DNA of 64,000 nucleotides from Myxacorys chilensis ATA2-1-KO14 (GCA_019359275.1 JAHHHP010000007.1:1-64000), one strand, 5' to 3'. Shown: positions 17,076 through 24,768, counted from the stretch's first letter. Notes: a model not told the origin generated them from the sequence alone. Program-made: numbers and translations.

Positions 17076-17108
17076 ATGCGTACTTCAGAGCAACGCCGAC
17101 GCCTTTAA
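17076..17108 (+). CDS. Possible 10-residue Arg-rich leader peptide upstream of EFE
   Basis: An ATG at 17076 with an AAGGAA box 9 bases upstream encodes MRTSEQRRRL and stops. Four of ten codons are Arg, three of them consecutive and including CGA. It lies 245 bases before the EFE gene, whose product uses L-arginine. A translated leader that senses arginine is conceivable, but the frame is very short and chance occurrence is likely; no clear attenuator hairpin with a T tract follows. Confidence 0.2.
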   Translation: MRTSEQRRRL

Positions 17109-17261
17109 GCGATCGCAGCATCCATTAGAAAACTACCCCACTGAATCTGGACGCTAAGCCGAAATAGCCTAGCGCCTGAATTCCGATCGTCAAGATCAAC
17201 TAATTCACAAGCTTCAGAGTTACCAATATTGTCTGCCGCCACTGAACCTTTGCCCGCAGGC

Positions 17262-17299
17262 TTATTCGGACTCTAACCCAGGTTTATTTGGACTCTAAC
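17262..17299 (+). promoter_or_regulatory. Direct repeat close to the EFE gene, candidate operator
   Basis: TTATTCGGACTCTAAC (17262-17277) and TTATTTGGACTCTAAC (17284-17299) match at 15 of 16 bases. Their starts are 22 bp apart, two helical turns, so both copies face the same side of the DNA. They lie 55-92 bases before the EFE start, where a regulator would be expected to bind. Confidence 0.45.
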
Positions 17300-17353
17300 A
17301 AGGTAGCAGTCAATTCTGCCATCCTTCCCCACAAACAGTTATAGGAAATTGAG

Positions 17354-18412
17354 ATGACTGATCTGCAAACATTTCATCTACCCGCATCTATCACCGGAAC
17401 ACAGAGCGATGTCGTTCTAGCACGCAAACTGATTCAAGCCTGGAGAACTGACGGAATTTTTCAAGTGGCAATAAACGCGATGCAGGAGCGCAAGTCTGAA
17501 AGTGCTTTTGCATCAAGTAAGCGGTTCTTTCGGATGCCACAGGAGGTCAAATCGCAATGTATCAGCGATCTGACCTACAGCGGATACATTGCTTTGGGCA
17601 AAGAAATCACTGCTGGACAAGCTGATTATTCAGAAATATTTACGGTCTGCCAAGATGTTCCACTTGATGACGCGCGTGTGCAGGCGCACTTACCTTGTCA
17701 TGGACCAGCGCCTTGGCCAGATGAAGAGTACCAACAATCCATGAAAGCATTCATGGACGAACTTGGCACAATGGGTCAGAGATTGCTGCAACTAACGGCT
17801 CTTGGCTTGGAACTCGATGACATTAACACTTTGACCAACTTGACTGAGAATGGCTGGCACCATCTGCGCGTCTTGCGATTCCCAGCAGCATCTCAAGAAT
17901 CTGCAAGGGGAATCGGCGCGCATACTGATTACGGGCTATTAGTGATCGCTGCTCAGGATGATGTAGGTGGTCTCTATGTCCGTCCACCAGTCGCAGGGGA
18001 AAAGCGAAAAAGAAATTGGTTGGCGACCGAAAGTTCAGCAGGACTGTATGAACATGAAGAGCTTTGGACATTCGTGAAGCCTGTACCGAAGGTAGTAACG
18101 GTATTTCCGGGTGATATTTTGCAATTTATGACCAACGGCTATCTGCTCTCAACACCTCATAAAGTCAGGCTGAATACCAGAGAACGCTTTGCGCTAGCGT
18201 ACTTCCATGAACCTAATTTCGATGCCTGTGTCCGTCCTCTGTTTGAGCCATCAAGTGATGAGTACATTCACTACGGAAGGCACTTTACAAATATGTTTAT
18301 GAGATCTTACCCGGATCGAATCACCACACGCCGCCTTGTGGATGAAGACCGCTTGTCAAATTTAGCTCCTGTGAAAAATAATGCGCTTCGTCGTTTGACT
18401 AAGGTGATGTAA
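17354..18412 (+). CDS. efe: 2-oxoglutarate-dependent ethylene/succinate-forming enzyme (EFE)
   Basis: A 352-aa Fe(II)/2-oxoglutarate oxygenase that matches, from memory, the Pseudomonas syringae EFE over its whole length. EFE converts 2-oxoglutarate to ethylene plus CO2 and in a side reaction hydroxylates L-arginine, giving guanidine and pyrroline-5-carboxylate. The iron ligands are His190 and Asp192 (GIGAHTDYGLL) and His269 (LLSTPHKVRLNTRERFA); Arg278 binds 2-oxoglutarate. Residues that hold arginine in the Pseudomonas enzyme are kept: Glu84 and Thr86 (GKEITAG), Arg172 (HHLRVLRFP), Tyr193 and Arg317. One near-active-site change is Ser318 where Pseudomonas has Cys317. ATG 17354 has an AGGA box. 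The gene is monocistronic and flanked by repeats, a small inverted-repeat element and a pseudogene, which suggests horizontal acquisition. Confidence 0.9.
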   Translation: MTDLQTFHLPASITGTQSDVVLARKLIQAWRTDGIFQVAINAMQERKSESAFASSKRFFRMPQEVKSQCISDLTYSGYIALGKEITAGQADYSEIFTVCQDVPLDDARVQAHLPCHGPAPWPDEEYQQSMKAFMDELGTMGQRLLQLTALGLELDDINTLTNLTENGWHHLRVLRFPAASQESARGIGAHTDYGLLVIAAQDDVGGLYVRPPVAGEKRKRNWLATESSAGLYEHEELWTFVKPVPKVVTVFPGDILQFMTNGYLLSTPHKVRLNTRERFALAYFHEPNFDACVRPLFEPSSDEYIHYGRHFTNMFMRSYPDRITTRRLVDEDRLSNLAPVKNNALRRLTKVM

Positions 18413-18451
18413 CTCGCTTCAACCTGTTAAGAGCGCAACGGGTTCATACAA

Positions 18452-18556
18452 GGTAGTGTTGTGTGGTTGCAACGATCGCATTGCTCTTGTACAGACGCAA
18501 TTAATTGTGTCTGTACAACAGGGATTGCAGCCGAACAACAAGTTCACAACACTACC
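18452..18556. mobile_element. Putative 105-bp MITE-like inverted-repeat element
   Basis: Perfect 12-bp terminal inverted repeats (GGTAGTGTTGTG at 18452-18463, CACAACACTACC at 18545-18556) enclose a 32-bp near-perfect palindrome at 18487-18518 (TTGTACAGAC arms and a CAATTAATTG centre, one mismatched pair). CAA flanks both ends and could be a target duplication. No coding capacity. It lies 39 bases after the EFE stop and could also act as its transcriptional end. Similar short palindromes are dispersed in cyanobacterial genomes. Confidence 0.65.
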
Positions 18557-18580
18557 CAAGAATAGTTTAAGCTTCTGATT

Positions 18581-18984
18581 CTAGCGGTGAGAGATACTGC
18601 GATTAGCTCTGCCAAGCTCCGAAGGATCGCACTCTGCTTCTACCCCTGTTTCTACTTCTGCTTCAATGCGGTTCAGAAGCTGATCCATGACATATTTCAT
18701 CACTACAGGCTGTAAGGTAAACGAGCCTGGCTTTTTTTCAATCAGCGATCGCTGTTTTAGTGACAACAATGCTCCTAACAAAGTCGAGGAAGAGATAGGA
18801 ACAAAATTATGGTGTAATGCCGCGAGTGACGCCCATTCTTGATGAACAGCCAGTACGAAACCTGTTTTTCTAAATCAGACAATCGCTGAAACTGTTCGTC
18901 CAGCAACTCATAGATATCGCTAAACGTGATTGGGCCTTGCAGTAAAAAGGTTGTGATATTACTATCAAGCGATCGCTTACCCAT
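18581..18984 (-). pseudogene. Frameshifted remnant of an NB-ARC/WD40 STAND-type protein gene
   Basis: Two overlapping frames carry adjacent parts of one protein. The upstream part (18984 to about 18834) reads FLLQGPITFSDIYELLDEQF, then RLSDLEKQVSYWLFI. After one frame change near 18834 it continues EWASLAALHHNFVPISSSTL, then LGALLSLKQRSLIEKKPGSF and TLQPVVMKYVMDQLL. This is the winged-helix segment after the NB-ARC ATPase in cyanobacterial WD40 proteins. The ATPase core and the WD40 repeats are both missing, so the locus is decayed. Its last codons run into a small dispersed repeat at 18601-18630. Confidence 0.8.
18601..18630 (-). repeat. Short dispersed repeat, copy 1
   Basis: Thirty bases matching 24642-24671 at 26 positions and related on the opposite strand to 54536-54565. 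The shared core is AGCTTGGCAGAGC followed by ATCGC. It forms the C-terminal tail of the NB-ARC remnant. Confidence 0.6.
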
Positions 18985-19009
18985 TCCTCGCGGTTAATCG
19001 TCCCTTAGA

Positions 19010-20818
19010 TCAACGACCTACTTTTTTCGGAAACGATGGGAGATCAACAGCTGCCAGAGATGGCAGCTTTTTCTGCGATCGCGTCGGATACACCACAGGA
19101 GAGGGTGCACTGCCGGAGGATGCCGCTACTCCAGCTTGTTCTAACGGTACAGACTGCTTTCTAGAAGAATTTAGTGTGATGAACGGAGACGATCCTTCAT
19201 GATTCTCAAAGGTGACAAACGAAGCACTCTTGCTTTCTTCGTTCTTACCCTCTTCACTGCGCTCTACGGGGATTGCATTTGCTTCTAACGAAGTGAAAGC
19301 AGGTTCATCGACCTTGCCCAATTTGCTGATTTCAAGCTGGTCAATTTCAAGCCCATCTTGAGTTGCACGATCGTCACTGATAGCCACTTCATCATGGTTG
19401 TCCCCCGTCTGATCGACAGCGTCAAGCTGATCAGCGATGCCTTCTGCGACAAACCGATCTGAGTGTTCAGAAGGGGCGGTTGGTTCTAAAGAAATTGGGG
19501 CTGACCGTTGAACTTCCGCAGTACGTTGTACTTCCCCTGCCCGCAGGACGGGAGGCATCTCCGGTGGGGTGAATAGTTGAATTCCACGCTGAAGGTCAGC
19601 TAATTCTGAAGAGGCGTGCTTGATGGTGTAACTCAGCGCGATCGCTTTAGGAATCGGCGCAATGACGCAGTCCTCCGAACTTCGCTCTACAAAACTCTGC
19701 GGAGCCTGAGCGCGAACAGCACGTGGAGCGGCGCGGTTCAGTTCGTCTTCTAGGCCATGCAAGGCTTCCATCGAATCGTGCGACTCTTGAACTGAGCCTG
19801 ACGCGGATTGTCCTTGTAACTCAAAGGAGTCAGAGGGAAGGTCTGTCATCCAGGATGTTTCGGCTAACAGATCGGCTGTCCACGATGCCTGATCTCGCGA
19901 GGTAACTTGCTCTTGGTCTAGGGTCGTCTCAAACTCGGCATCAAATGCTGGGAATCCGGGTGAGGCTGACCACGGTTGAACCGGCTGCGATTTGACAAAA
20001 GCGACCGAGGAGTCTGACAGATCCCCCTCTTCGTCTGCAAGTTCAACCTGTTCTGGCAGATGCACTGGAGCGTGAGCCGGCGCATCTAAGCACTTCTCAA
20101 GGGCAGCTTTGAATTGCAATGTGTAGCGCTGCTGACGATGCAGGCGCGATCGCAGATCCCGACAGAGGATTTCAGCTTGCCGCGTTCCTTGCAGTTGTTC
20201 ACTGTAGCGTTGCTGCGTCAGAGCACATTCCCGCTCTAGTTGGGCAACTTGTTCTTGGCTCGATTCAAGCTGGGCGGTGAGGGTTTCGACCAAAATTTGC
20301 TGCTTTTGAGCGCTTTGATGAGCGATCTCTAATTCTTGAAAAAGCTGAGTCAAATGCTCTTGAGCCGTAACTAGCTCTTGAGTGCGCTGGGCGAACTGCA
20401 CGTCTTGCTCGCGAATACGCTGTCCGGCGAAGTCTAAATCTTTGCGTAATTTAGCAATCAGAGCTACATGCTCGCGCGATCGCTGCTGAGCGCTTGCATA
20501 CTGTGCGCCTGCTAAAGTTTCTAATCGTTCTGTTTCACTCTGTCGTAGGGTTTCAGAGTGAGCTAAGGCAGCTTCTAAGCTACTAACATGCTCCTGCAAC
20601 TCCCCATTTTGCCGTTCTAATTCTTGGATGCGTTCGACAGGTTCAGCATGAGGAAGCGCATCGACCGGAATGGCGTCTGGAAAATCTACTGTTGTCCATT
20701 CTTCATGGGTTTGGGGCGCGATGGCAACAATCCCTTCCTCGATTGGCTGAGAAGCGTCCTGATCCGGATTGGACTCAAACAAATTAGAGGAGTTGTTAGG
20801 GATTTCAGCTTCACTCAT
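19010..20818 (-). CDS. Coiled-coil protein of unknown function
   Basis: A 602-aa acidic protein. Residues 60-250 form a long coiled coil (heptads such as RIQELERQNGELQEHVSSLE, with many Gln and Glu), and the remainder is low-complexity and probably disordered, ending in a basic segment (RSQKKLPSLAAVDLPSFPKK). No catalytic motif, signal peptide or membrane helix is present. It could be a scaffold or cytoskeletal adaptor, but nothing in the context settles this. I believe similar proteins exist in other filamentous cyanobacteria. Confidence 0.7.
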   Translation of the reverse strand: MSEAEIPNNSSNLFESNPDQDASQPIEEGIVAIAPQTHEEWTTVDFPDAIPVDALPHAEPVERIQELERQNGELQEHVSSLEAALAHSETLRQSETERLETLAGAQYASAQQRSREHVALIAKLRKDLDFAGQRIREQDVQFAQRTQELVTAQEHLTQLFQELEIAHQSAQKQQILVETLTAQLESSQEQVAQLERECALTQQRYSEQLQGTRQAEILCRDLRSRLHRQQRYTLQFKAALEKCLDAPAHAPVHLPEQVELADEEGDLSDSSVAFVKSQPVQPWSASPGFPAFDAEFETTLDQEQVTSRDQASWTADLLAETSWMTDLPSDSFELQGQSASGSVQESHDSMEALHGLEDELNRAAPRAVRAQAPQSFVERSSEDCVIAPIPKAIALSYTIKHASSELADLQRGIQLFTPPEMPPVLRAGEVQRTAEVQRSAPISLEPTAPSEHSDRFVAEGIADQLDAVDQTGDNHDEVAISDDRATQDGLEIDQLEISKLGKVDEPAFTSLEANAIPVERSEEGKNEESKSASFVTFENHEGSSPFITLNSSRKQSVPLEQAGVAASSGSAPSPVVYPTRSQKKLPSLAAVDLPSFPKKVGR

Positions 20819-21023
20819 TGCTTTTAAAACCTAAGAAAATGCGGTGTCCAGGCTAGTAACGACTCTCTACAAGAGACTCAGCTATTAGTTATAGCGACAG
20901 TTCAAGAGAATAGAACATATTCTTAAAAAAATCTGTCAAGCTAACAACTAAATTTTGTTAAGCCGACACTTAAATGTATCAGCAAGCAAAACAATATTAA
21001 CGGGATTAAAGAACAAATTACGC

Positions 21024-22052
21024 TTAAACTCTTAAGATTTCCTGATGCATGAAGGCACGATCGACAAGAGATTGCCGCTGATCGTCTGAGAGGGCCTCTC
21101 CGTTCGCATACTCTTCTAGCCACAGGTGGCTTATCTGATTGGCGGTTGGCGGCAATTCTGAGAGTTCGCAGCCTGGTAATTCTAACTGCGTCATCAGTTG
21201 ACTAACTTTAGGATCATAGCTGAGAGCAAACGTGCGACATCCTTCTGCGGCTGCCATAATCACTCCATGCAATCGCATTGCGATCGCCATTTCCACCCCT
21301 CGAAATACCCCTTTTAATAATTGCGGATCGTCGAGCATCAGAATTCGACTTTCTCCAGGCAATTGAGGCTGAATCGTTTGCGCGATCGTCAGATCTTGAC
21401 TCGCCTGAAAGGGAACCAACAATACACACACCTGAGTTGCTTTCTGAAAGTCGATTAAGGCGCGAGTTAAAAGATGCAATCGATCGGGCGTGAGTAGGGG
21501 ATGCGATCGCAAGTTCACTGCCACTCGCGGCGCAGGCAAATCCCACAAGCCTTCAACCGGCATTGACTCCATCGCCCACACCGGATCGGGCGCAAGCAGA
21601 AACGGAATTTTCCACTCGTGCAGCAGCGCTGCTGAACCGCGATCACGCACACTCACCGCCGTACAGTGGCGGAAGACCTGTTTTGCCGACCAGCGATTAA
21701 ACGAGCGACAAATTGGACCAATGCCCTGCGCCCACGCGATCGTTTTTAATCCCATAATTTGCGCAATTGCCATCAACCCGGTGTAGTAAACCGGACTCAG
21801 CGCACTAGTCGCATCTTGAATTAGACTTCCGCCGCCCCAAATAAACAGATCGGCAGTGCGAAGTGCCCCAATCACCGCTGTAAAAGACTTACGATCGCAG
21901 CTTTCAACCCCATAGCGATCGCGGGTTTGCTCAGGATTACCTGACAGTACCACTGGCTCAACCTCAGGAGGTAACATTTGCAGCAATGACGCTAGCAACG
22001 CTTCGTCGCCGCCATTGCCCATGCCGTAGTAACCAGACAAAACAGCCCGCAT
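21024..22052 (-). CDS. csaB: Polysaccharide pyruvyl transferase CsaB
   Basis: A 342-aa pyruvyl transferase of the CsaB family, which adds ketal-linked pyruvate to cell-wall polysaccharides used to anchor S-layer proteins. The N-terminal MRAVLSGYYGMGNGGDEALL and the middle FIWGGGSLIQDATS are typical, and the C-terminal active-site region AMRLHGVIMAAAEGCRTFAL is intact. ATG 22052 is taken as start because the longer frame (from TTG 22079) adds only nine unconserved residues. It is divergent from the Ycf49-like gene. Confidence 0.87.
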   Translation of the reverse strand: MRAVLSGYYGMGNGGDEALLASLLQMLPPEVEPVVLSGNPEQTRDRYGVESCDRKSFTAVIGALRTADLFIWGGGSLIQDATSALSPVYYTGLMAIAQIMGLKTIAWAQGIGPICRSFNRWSAKQVFRHCTAVSVRDRGSAALLHEWKIPFLLAPDPVWAMESMPVEGLWDLPAPRVAVNLRSHPLLTPDRLHLLTRALIDFQKATQVCVLLVPFQASQDLTIAQTIQPQLPGESRILMLDDPQLLKGVFRGVEMAIAMRLHGVIMAAAEGCRTFALSYDPKVSQLMTQLELPGCELSELPPTANQISHLWLEEYANGEALSDDQRQSLVDRAFMHQEILRV

Positions 22053-22102
22053 AATAGAAGGAATAATAGGGTTCCTCAAACCTTACACTATCCTTGATCC
22101 CT

Positions 22103-22155
22103 GTTGTCTAACCTAGTTATCTAAACCTAGTCGTCTAACCTAGTTGTCTAACCCA
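22103..22155 (+). repeat. Four tandem 13-14-bp repeats in a divergent promoter
   Basis: GTTGTCTAACCTA, GTTATCTAAACCTA, GTCGTCTAACCTA and GTTGTCTAACCCA follow one another between csaB and the Ycf49-like gene. The shared core is TCTAACC. This may be a cluster of protein-binding sites. Confidence 0.7.
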
Positions 22156-22168
22156 ACGGTTCAACCTT

Positions 22169-22477
22169 ATGCACGCACTTTCAATTCCAACTTGGGTGAT
22201 TCATATTTCCAGCGTCATTGAATGGATTGCGGCGATCTGGCTAATTTGGCGCTATGCCGAAGTCAGCGGCGATTCGACCTGGCGATCGCTCTCGTTTGGA
22301 ATGCTGCCTGCTTTGGTCAGCGCTATGTGTGCCTGCACCTGGCATTTCTTCGATAATCCTCCGTCTCTCGAATGGCTCGTCACCCTGCAAGCGGCTATGA
22401 CGGTAGTCGGAAATTGCACCGTCGCGATCGCCGCTTGGTGGATCTGGCGCGGCGGCAAAAAGCTAGAAGAAAGCTAA
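22169..22477 (+). CDS. DUF2499 membrane protein (Ycf49-like)
   Basis: A 102-aa membrane protein found in cyanobacteria and in some plastid genomes as Ycf49. The start MHALSIPTWVIHISSVIEW and the segment GMLPALVSAMCACTWHFFDN are characteristic. About three hydrophobic helices. Function unknown, probably thylakoid or chloroplast-type membrane. The next gene encodes DUF3593, and the two often travel together. Confidence 0.85.
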   Translation: MHALSIPTWVIHISSVIEWIAAIWLIWRYAEVSGDSTWRSLSFGMLPALVSAMCACTWHFFDNPPSLEWLVTLQAAMTVVGNCTVAIAAWWIWRGGKKLEES

Positions 22478-22541
22478 CTTCACTCCTCCTGGCATCAGCA
22501 TTGCCATAAAGCGACCCTCATCCCTCATCTCTCCCTCATCC

Positions 22542-22847
22542 ATGTCCAAAGAATCCCTCTTCGCCCTCTCCCTCTTCCCTTATCTCGCTTTCCTCTGGTT
22601 CCTCACCCGCTCTGGAAAAACGCCCAGACTCGCCCTGATTGGCTTTTACATGCTCCTTGTATTTGTCGTTGTTACGATTCCAGCAGGCATTTACGCGACC
22701 ATCGCGTATGGAGAGCAACTCGCTAACATTGACTGGCTCCACGGCGCAGCGGAATTCTTTCTCACGTTGTCCAATATCCTGGTTGTTCTCGGATTTCGGC
22801 AAGCCATCATCGACAAAACTCAGTCCTCTGACTCTAAACCCGTTTAA
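22542..22847 (+). CDS. DUF3593 membrane protein
   Basis: A 101-aa integral membrane protein (FPYLAFLWFLTRSG, then GFYMLLVFVVVTIPAGIYAT, then GAAEFFLTLSNILVVLGF). It is a cyanobacterial/plant family of unknown function that is usually adjacent to DUF2499, as here. Its stop overlaps the tsaB start (TAATG), which implies translational coupling. Confidence 0.83.
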   Translation: MSKESLFALSLFPYLAFLWFLTRSGKTPRLALIGFYMLLVFVVVTIPAGIYATIAYGEQLANIDWLHGAAEFFLTLSNILVVLGFRQAIIDKTQSSDSKPV

Positions 22848-23488
22848 TGTCATCCCGTTACACTCTCGCGATTCATACCAGCAGTCCAGATTTAGGATTG
22901 GCAATTTCAGATGGTGGAGACATTCGCCAGCAGGTTTGGCCTTTGGGGCGAGAACAGTCAAATCTCATGCATCATCATCTGCAAGCGTTTCTCCAACCTC
23001 AAACGTGGGCGGAGTTGAGCGCTCTTGCCGTCGCGATCGGGCCTGGTGGATTTACCGGAACTCGGATCGGCGTTGTGTTGGCAAGAACCTTGGCACAGCA
23101 GCTACAGATCCCCTTATTTGGTGTGTCAAGCTTAGCGGCAATTGCTCAGCAAGAAGCAGATCGTTTGTCCCACCGTTCGCTTCCTTCGGAGTTGTCCTTT
23201 GAGCAAATTGCGGTTCAAATGCCTGCCCAGCGAGGACAACTTTTTACTGGGATCTATCAAGTTTCAGATCAGTTCACGGTCATGCAATCTGATGCTGTCA
23301 TGACTGAAGCAGTGTGGCAAGAAACCTTGGCAACCTTAGAGAAGCCCTATCATCTTGTCAAAGCTGAATCGAACCAGGGTGATTACGTCACCGGTGTTTT
23401 AGAACTTGCTCATCGAGCACGAACCGCCGGACATCAGCCAAATTGGTCGGACGTTCTACCCTTCTATGGACAACATCCCATAGAGTAA
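22847..23488 (+). CDS. tsaB: tRNA threonylcarbamoyladenosine biosynthesis protein TsaB
   Basis: A 213-aa TsaB, the non-catalytic ASKHA-fold partner of TsaD in making t6A37 of ANN-decoding tRNAs. The N-terminal TLAIHTSSPDLGLAISDGG and the GPGGFTGTRIGVVLARTLAQ segment (where the TsaD dimer contact forms) are diagnostic. The ATG shares its A with the DUF3593 stop codon. The C-terminal half is variable, as usual for the family. Confidence 0.88.
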   Translation: MSSRYTLAIHTSSPDLGLAISDGGDIRQQVWPLGREQSNLMHHHLQAFLQPQTWAELSALAVAIGPGGFTGTRIGVVLARTLAQQLQIPLFGVSSLAAIAQQEADRLSHRSLPSELSFEQIAVQMPAQRGQLFTGIYQVSDQFTVMQSDAVMTEAVWQETLATLEKPYHLVKAESNQGDYVTGVLELAHRARTAGHQPNWSDVLPFYGQHPIE

Positions 23489-23510
23489 CGTTGACGAGTA
23501 ACGCTTACCT

Positions 23511-23993
23511 ATGACCACTCACTCCCTTCAAGCTATTTGGATTACTTCAGAAGCGTTTTATCCCTTTGGGCAACTGATTCGCGCTTCTGACGATGGCGCA
23601 CCCTATGGCACAAAAGATGCTCAACTGCACCTCCAGAATGGCATTCCTCGGTTTTACATCATGCGTCTGACACGGCGCGGTCGCCTCTTCGATCGCATTA
23701 CCCGCCACCAGAAGTGTACGCAATGTCTCGGTTCGCTAGAAGGAAAAGATTGGCTATTGGCCGTTGCGCCGCCGAGCCATGACAGTCGCCCACCTCTAGA
23801 CACGATTACCGCCTTTAGAATTCCGGGAGATTGCTTTATCAAGCTTGAACTGGGCACATGGCACGCCGGGCCTTATTTCGACACCGACTTTATCGACTTC
23901 TACAACCTGGAGCTGAGTGATACTAACATCACCGATCACGACACCTACAATCTCAAAACCGCTTACGGTGCTGCCTTCGAGATTTTGCTATGA
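23511..23993 (+). CDS. Ureidoglycolate lyase-family protein (AllA-like)
   Basis: A 160-aa cupin-like protein of the ureidoglycolate lyase family, which would release urea and glyoxylate from ureidoglycolate. Conserved parts are FYIMRLTRRGRLFDRITRH, the GDCFIKLELGTWHAGP stretch (substrate pocket) and FIDFYNLEL. No other purine-catabolism gene is nearby, so a different substrate is possible. It ends the DUF2499-DUF3593-tsaB cluster and is followed by a hairpin. Confidence 0.75.
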   Translation: MTTHSLQAIWITSEAFYPFGQLIRASDDGAPYGTKDAQLHLQNGIPRFYIMRLTRRGRLFDRITRHQKCTQCLGSLEGKDWLLAVAPPSHDSRPPLDTITAFRIPGDCFIKLELGTWHAGPYFDTDFIDFYNLELSDTNITDHDTYNLKTAYGAAFEILL

Positions 23994-23995
23994 CG

Positions 23996-24048
23996 CCCTA
24001 AAAGCCATTTAGAAGTTTCCCTCCCATGCTTGGAAGAGGGATTTAGGG
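23996..24048 (+). terminator. Nested hairpin after the AllA-like gene
   Basis: CCCTAAA (23996-24002) pairs with TTTAGGG (24042-24048), and within it CCCTC (24019-24023) pairs with GAGGG (24036-24040). It begins 3 bases after the stop codon. No T tract follows, so termination is only inferred. Confidence 0.4.
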
Positions 24049-24085
24049 TGAGAGCAGAAGATGTTGGCAAGAAGTCTATCGGGCA

Positions 24086-24454
24086 TTAACTAATCCTGAT
24101 TCCAGTGGTTTCAACATCGCCCGTCCCGTCCATGCTCATTGCAATCTTCCTCAATTGCGCTAGCACCCGCGAATGCGGCAAACGTCCCATCAAGATCACT
24201 ACACGACCCCGCTGTGTGACTCGCAGATCTTCTATCTCTGCGATCGCAACGCTCTCTCGAAAGGCTGCTAAAACCCGCTTTGACAGACCATTGTGATCAT
24301 ATTCCCCATTCAGCCCAATGCGTTCAGGTGGAATTGTGCTGAATAGAGCATAGGGCATTTCTTTCACCGTCGAGGGTTGGTTAGGTCTAGAGGGCAGTCT
24401 TTCAACCAGCGGTCTTTCATTCAATGGAGTTGGCATCTGCACCGAAGATTTCAT
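24086..24454 (-). CDS. BON-domain protein
   Basis: A 122-aa protein whose C-terminal 60 residues resemble a BON domain (LAAFRESVAIAEIEDLRVTQ, then GRVVILMGRLPHSRVLAQL), a fold often associated with phospholipid binding. The N-terminal half is Pro-rich and probably unstructured. No signal peptide. ATG 24454 has a GGAG box 4 bases upstream and is preferred to the upstream TTG. Function unknown. Confidence 0.65.
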   Translation of the reverse strand: MKSSVQMPTPLNERPLVERLPSRPNQPSTVKEMPYALFSTIPPERIGLNGEYDHNGLSKRVLAAFRESVAIAEIEDLRVTQRGRVVILMGRLPHSRVLAQLRKIAMSMDGTGDVETTGIRIS

Positions 24455-24578
24455 AGCGCTCCGCGAAGAAAAGGTAGAAGTTCTCTTTATTAGAAATTTA
24501 TAAAAGAGTTTCGACAATCTATCTCAAGGCGGAGGTTATTTTTAGTATCAAATCTAACAAATGCTAGAAAGAGCACTA

Positions 24579-24603
24579 ATTGTATTGCAAAACACAATAC
24601 AAT
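24579..24603. other. Inverted repeat between the BON gene and the PBP gene
   Basis: ATTGTATTG and CAATACAAT form a perfect 9-bp stem with a 7-base loop. No T tract follows on either strand. It may be a structural or binding element in the 24455-24768 gap, which otherwise holds only the short dispersed repeat listed next. Confidence 0.45.
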
Positions 24604-24641
24604 CACCATGCTTTTCTCGATCACGAGAGCTGCACAGCAGT

Positions 24642-24671
24642 GATTAGCTCAGCCAAGTTCTAAAGGATCGC
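24642..24671 (-). repeat. Short dispersed repeat, copy 2
   Basis: Matches 18601-18630 at 26 of 30 positions, in non-coding DNA between the BON gene and the penicillin-binding protein. Confidence 0.6.
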
Positions 24672-24768
24672 GGAAGGAACGATACCGAAATTAGATTGTA
24701 AGTCAGGACACTGTAAAACTCCAGAATTTGAAACTGGACGTTACTTCTAGCAATCAATTGCAACAGTT

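Larger units (their letters stand above)
16244..17353 (+). other. 1.1-kb non-coding region upstream of the ethylene-forming enzyme gene
   Basis: The largest gene-free stretch of the window. In order it holds a ten-copy 21-bp tandem array (16401-16610), a bulged 12-bp hairpin (16798-16827), a hairpin with two CACGTG boxes (16876-16898), a possible Arg-rich leader peptide (17076-17108) and a 16-bp direct repeat (17262-17299) just before the EFE start. It is AT-rich compared with flanking genes. Each part is listed separately. Confidence 0.7.

Noticed and set aside
18581..18984. Two separate small genes
   Set aside because: The two frames join into one recognisable NB-ARC-associated segment after a single frameshift, so one pseudogene explains both.
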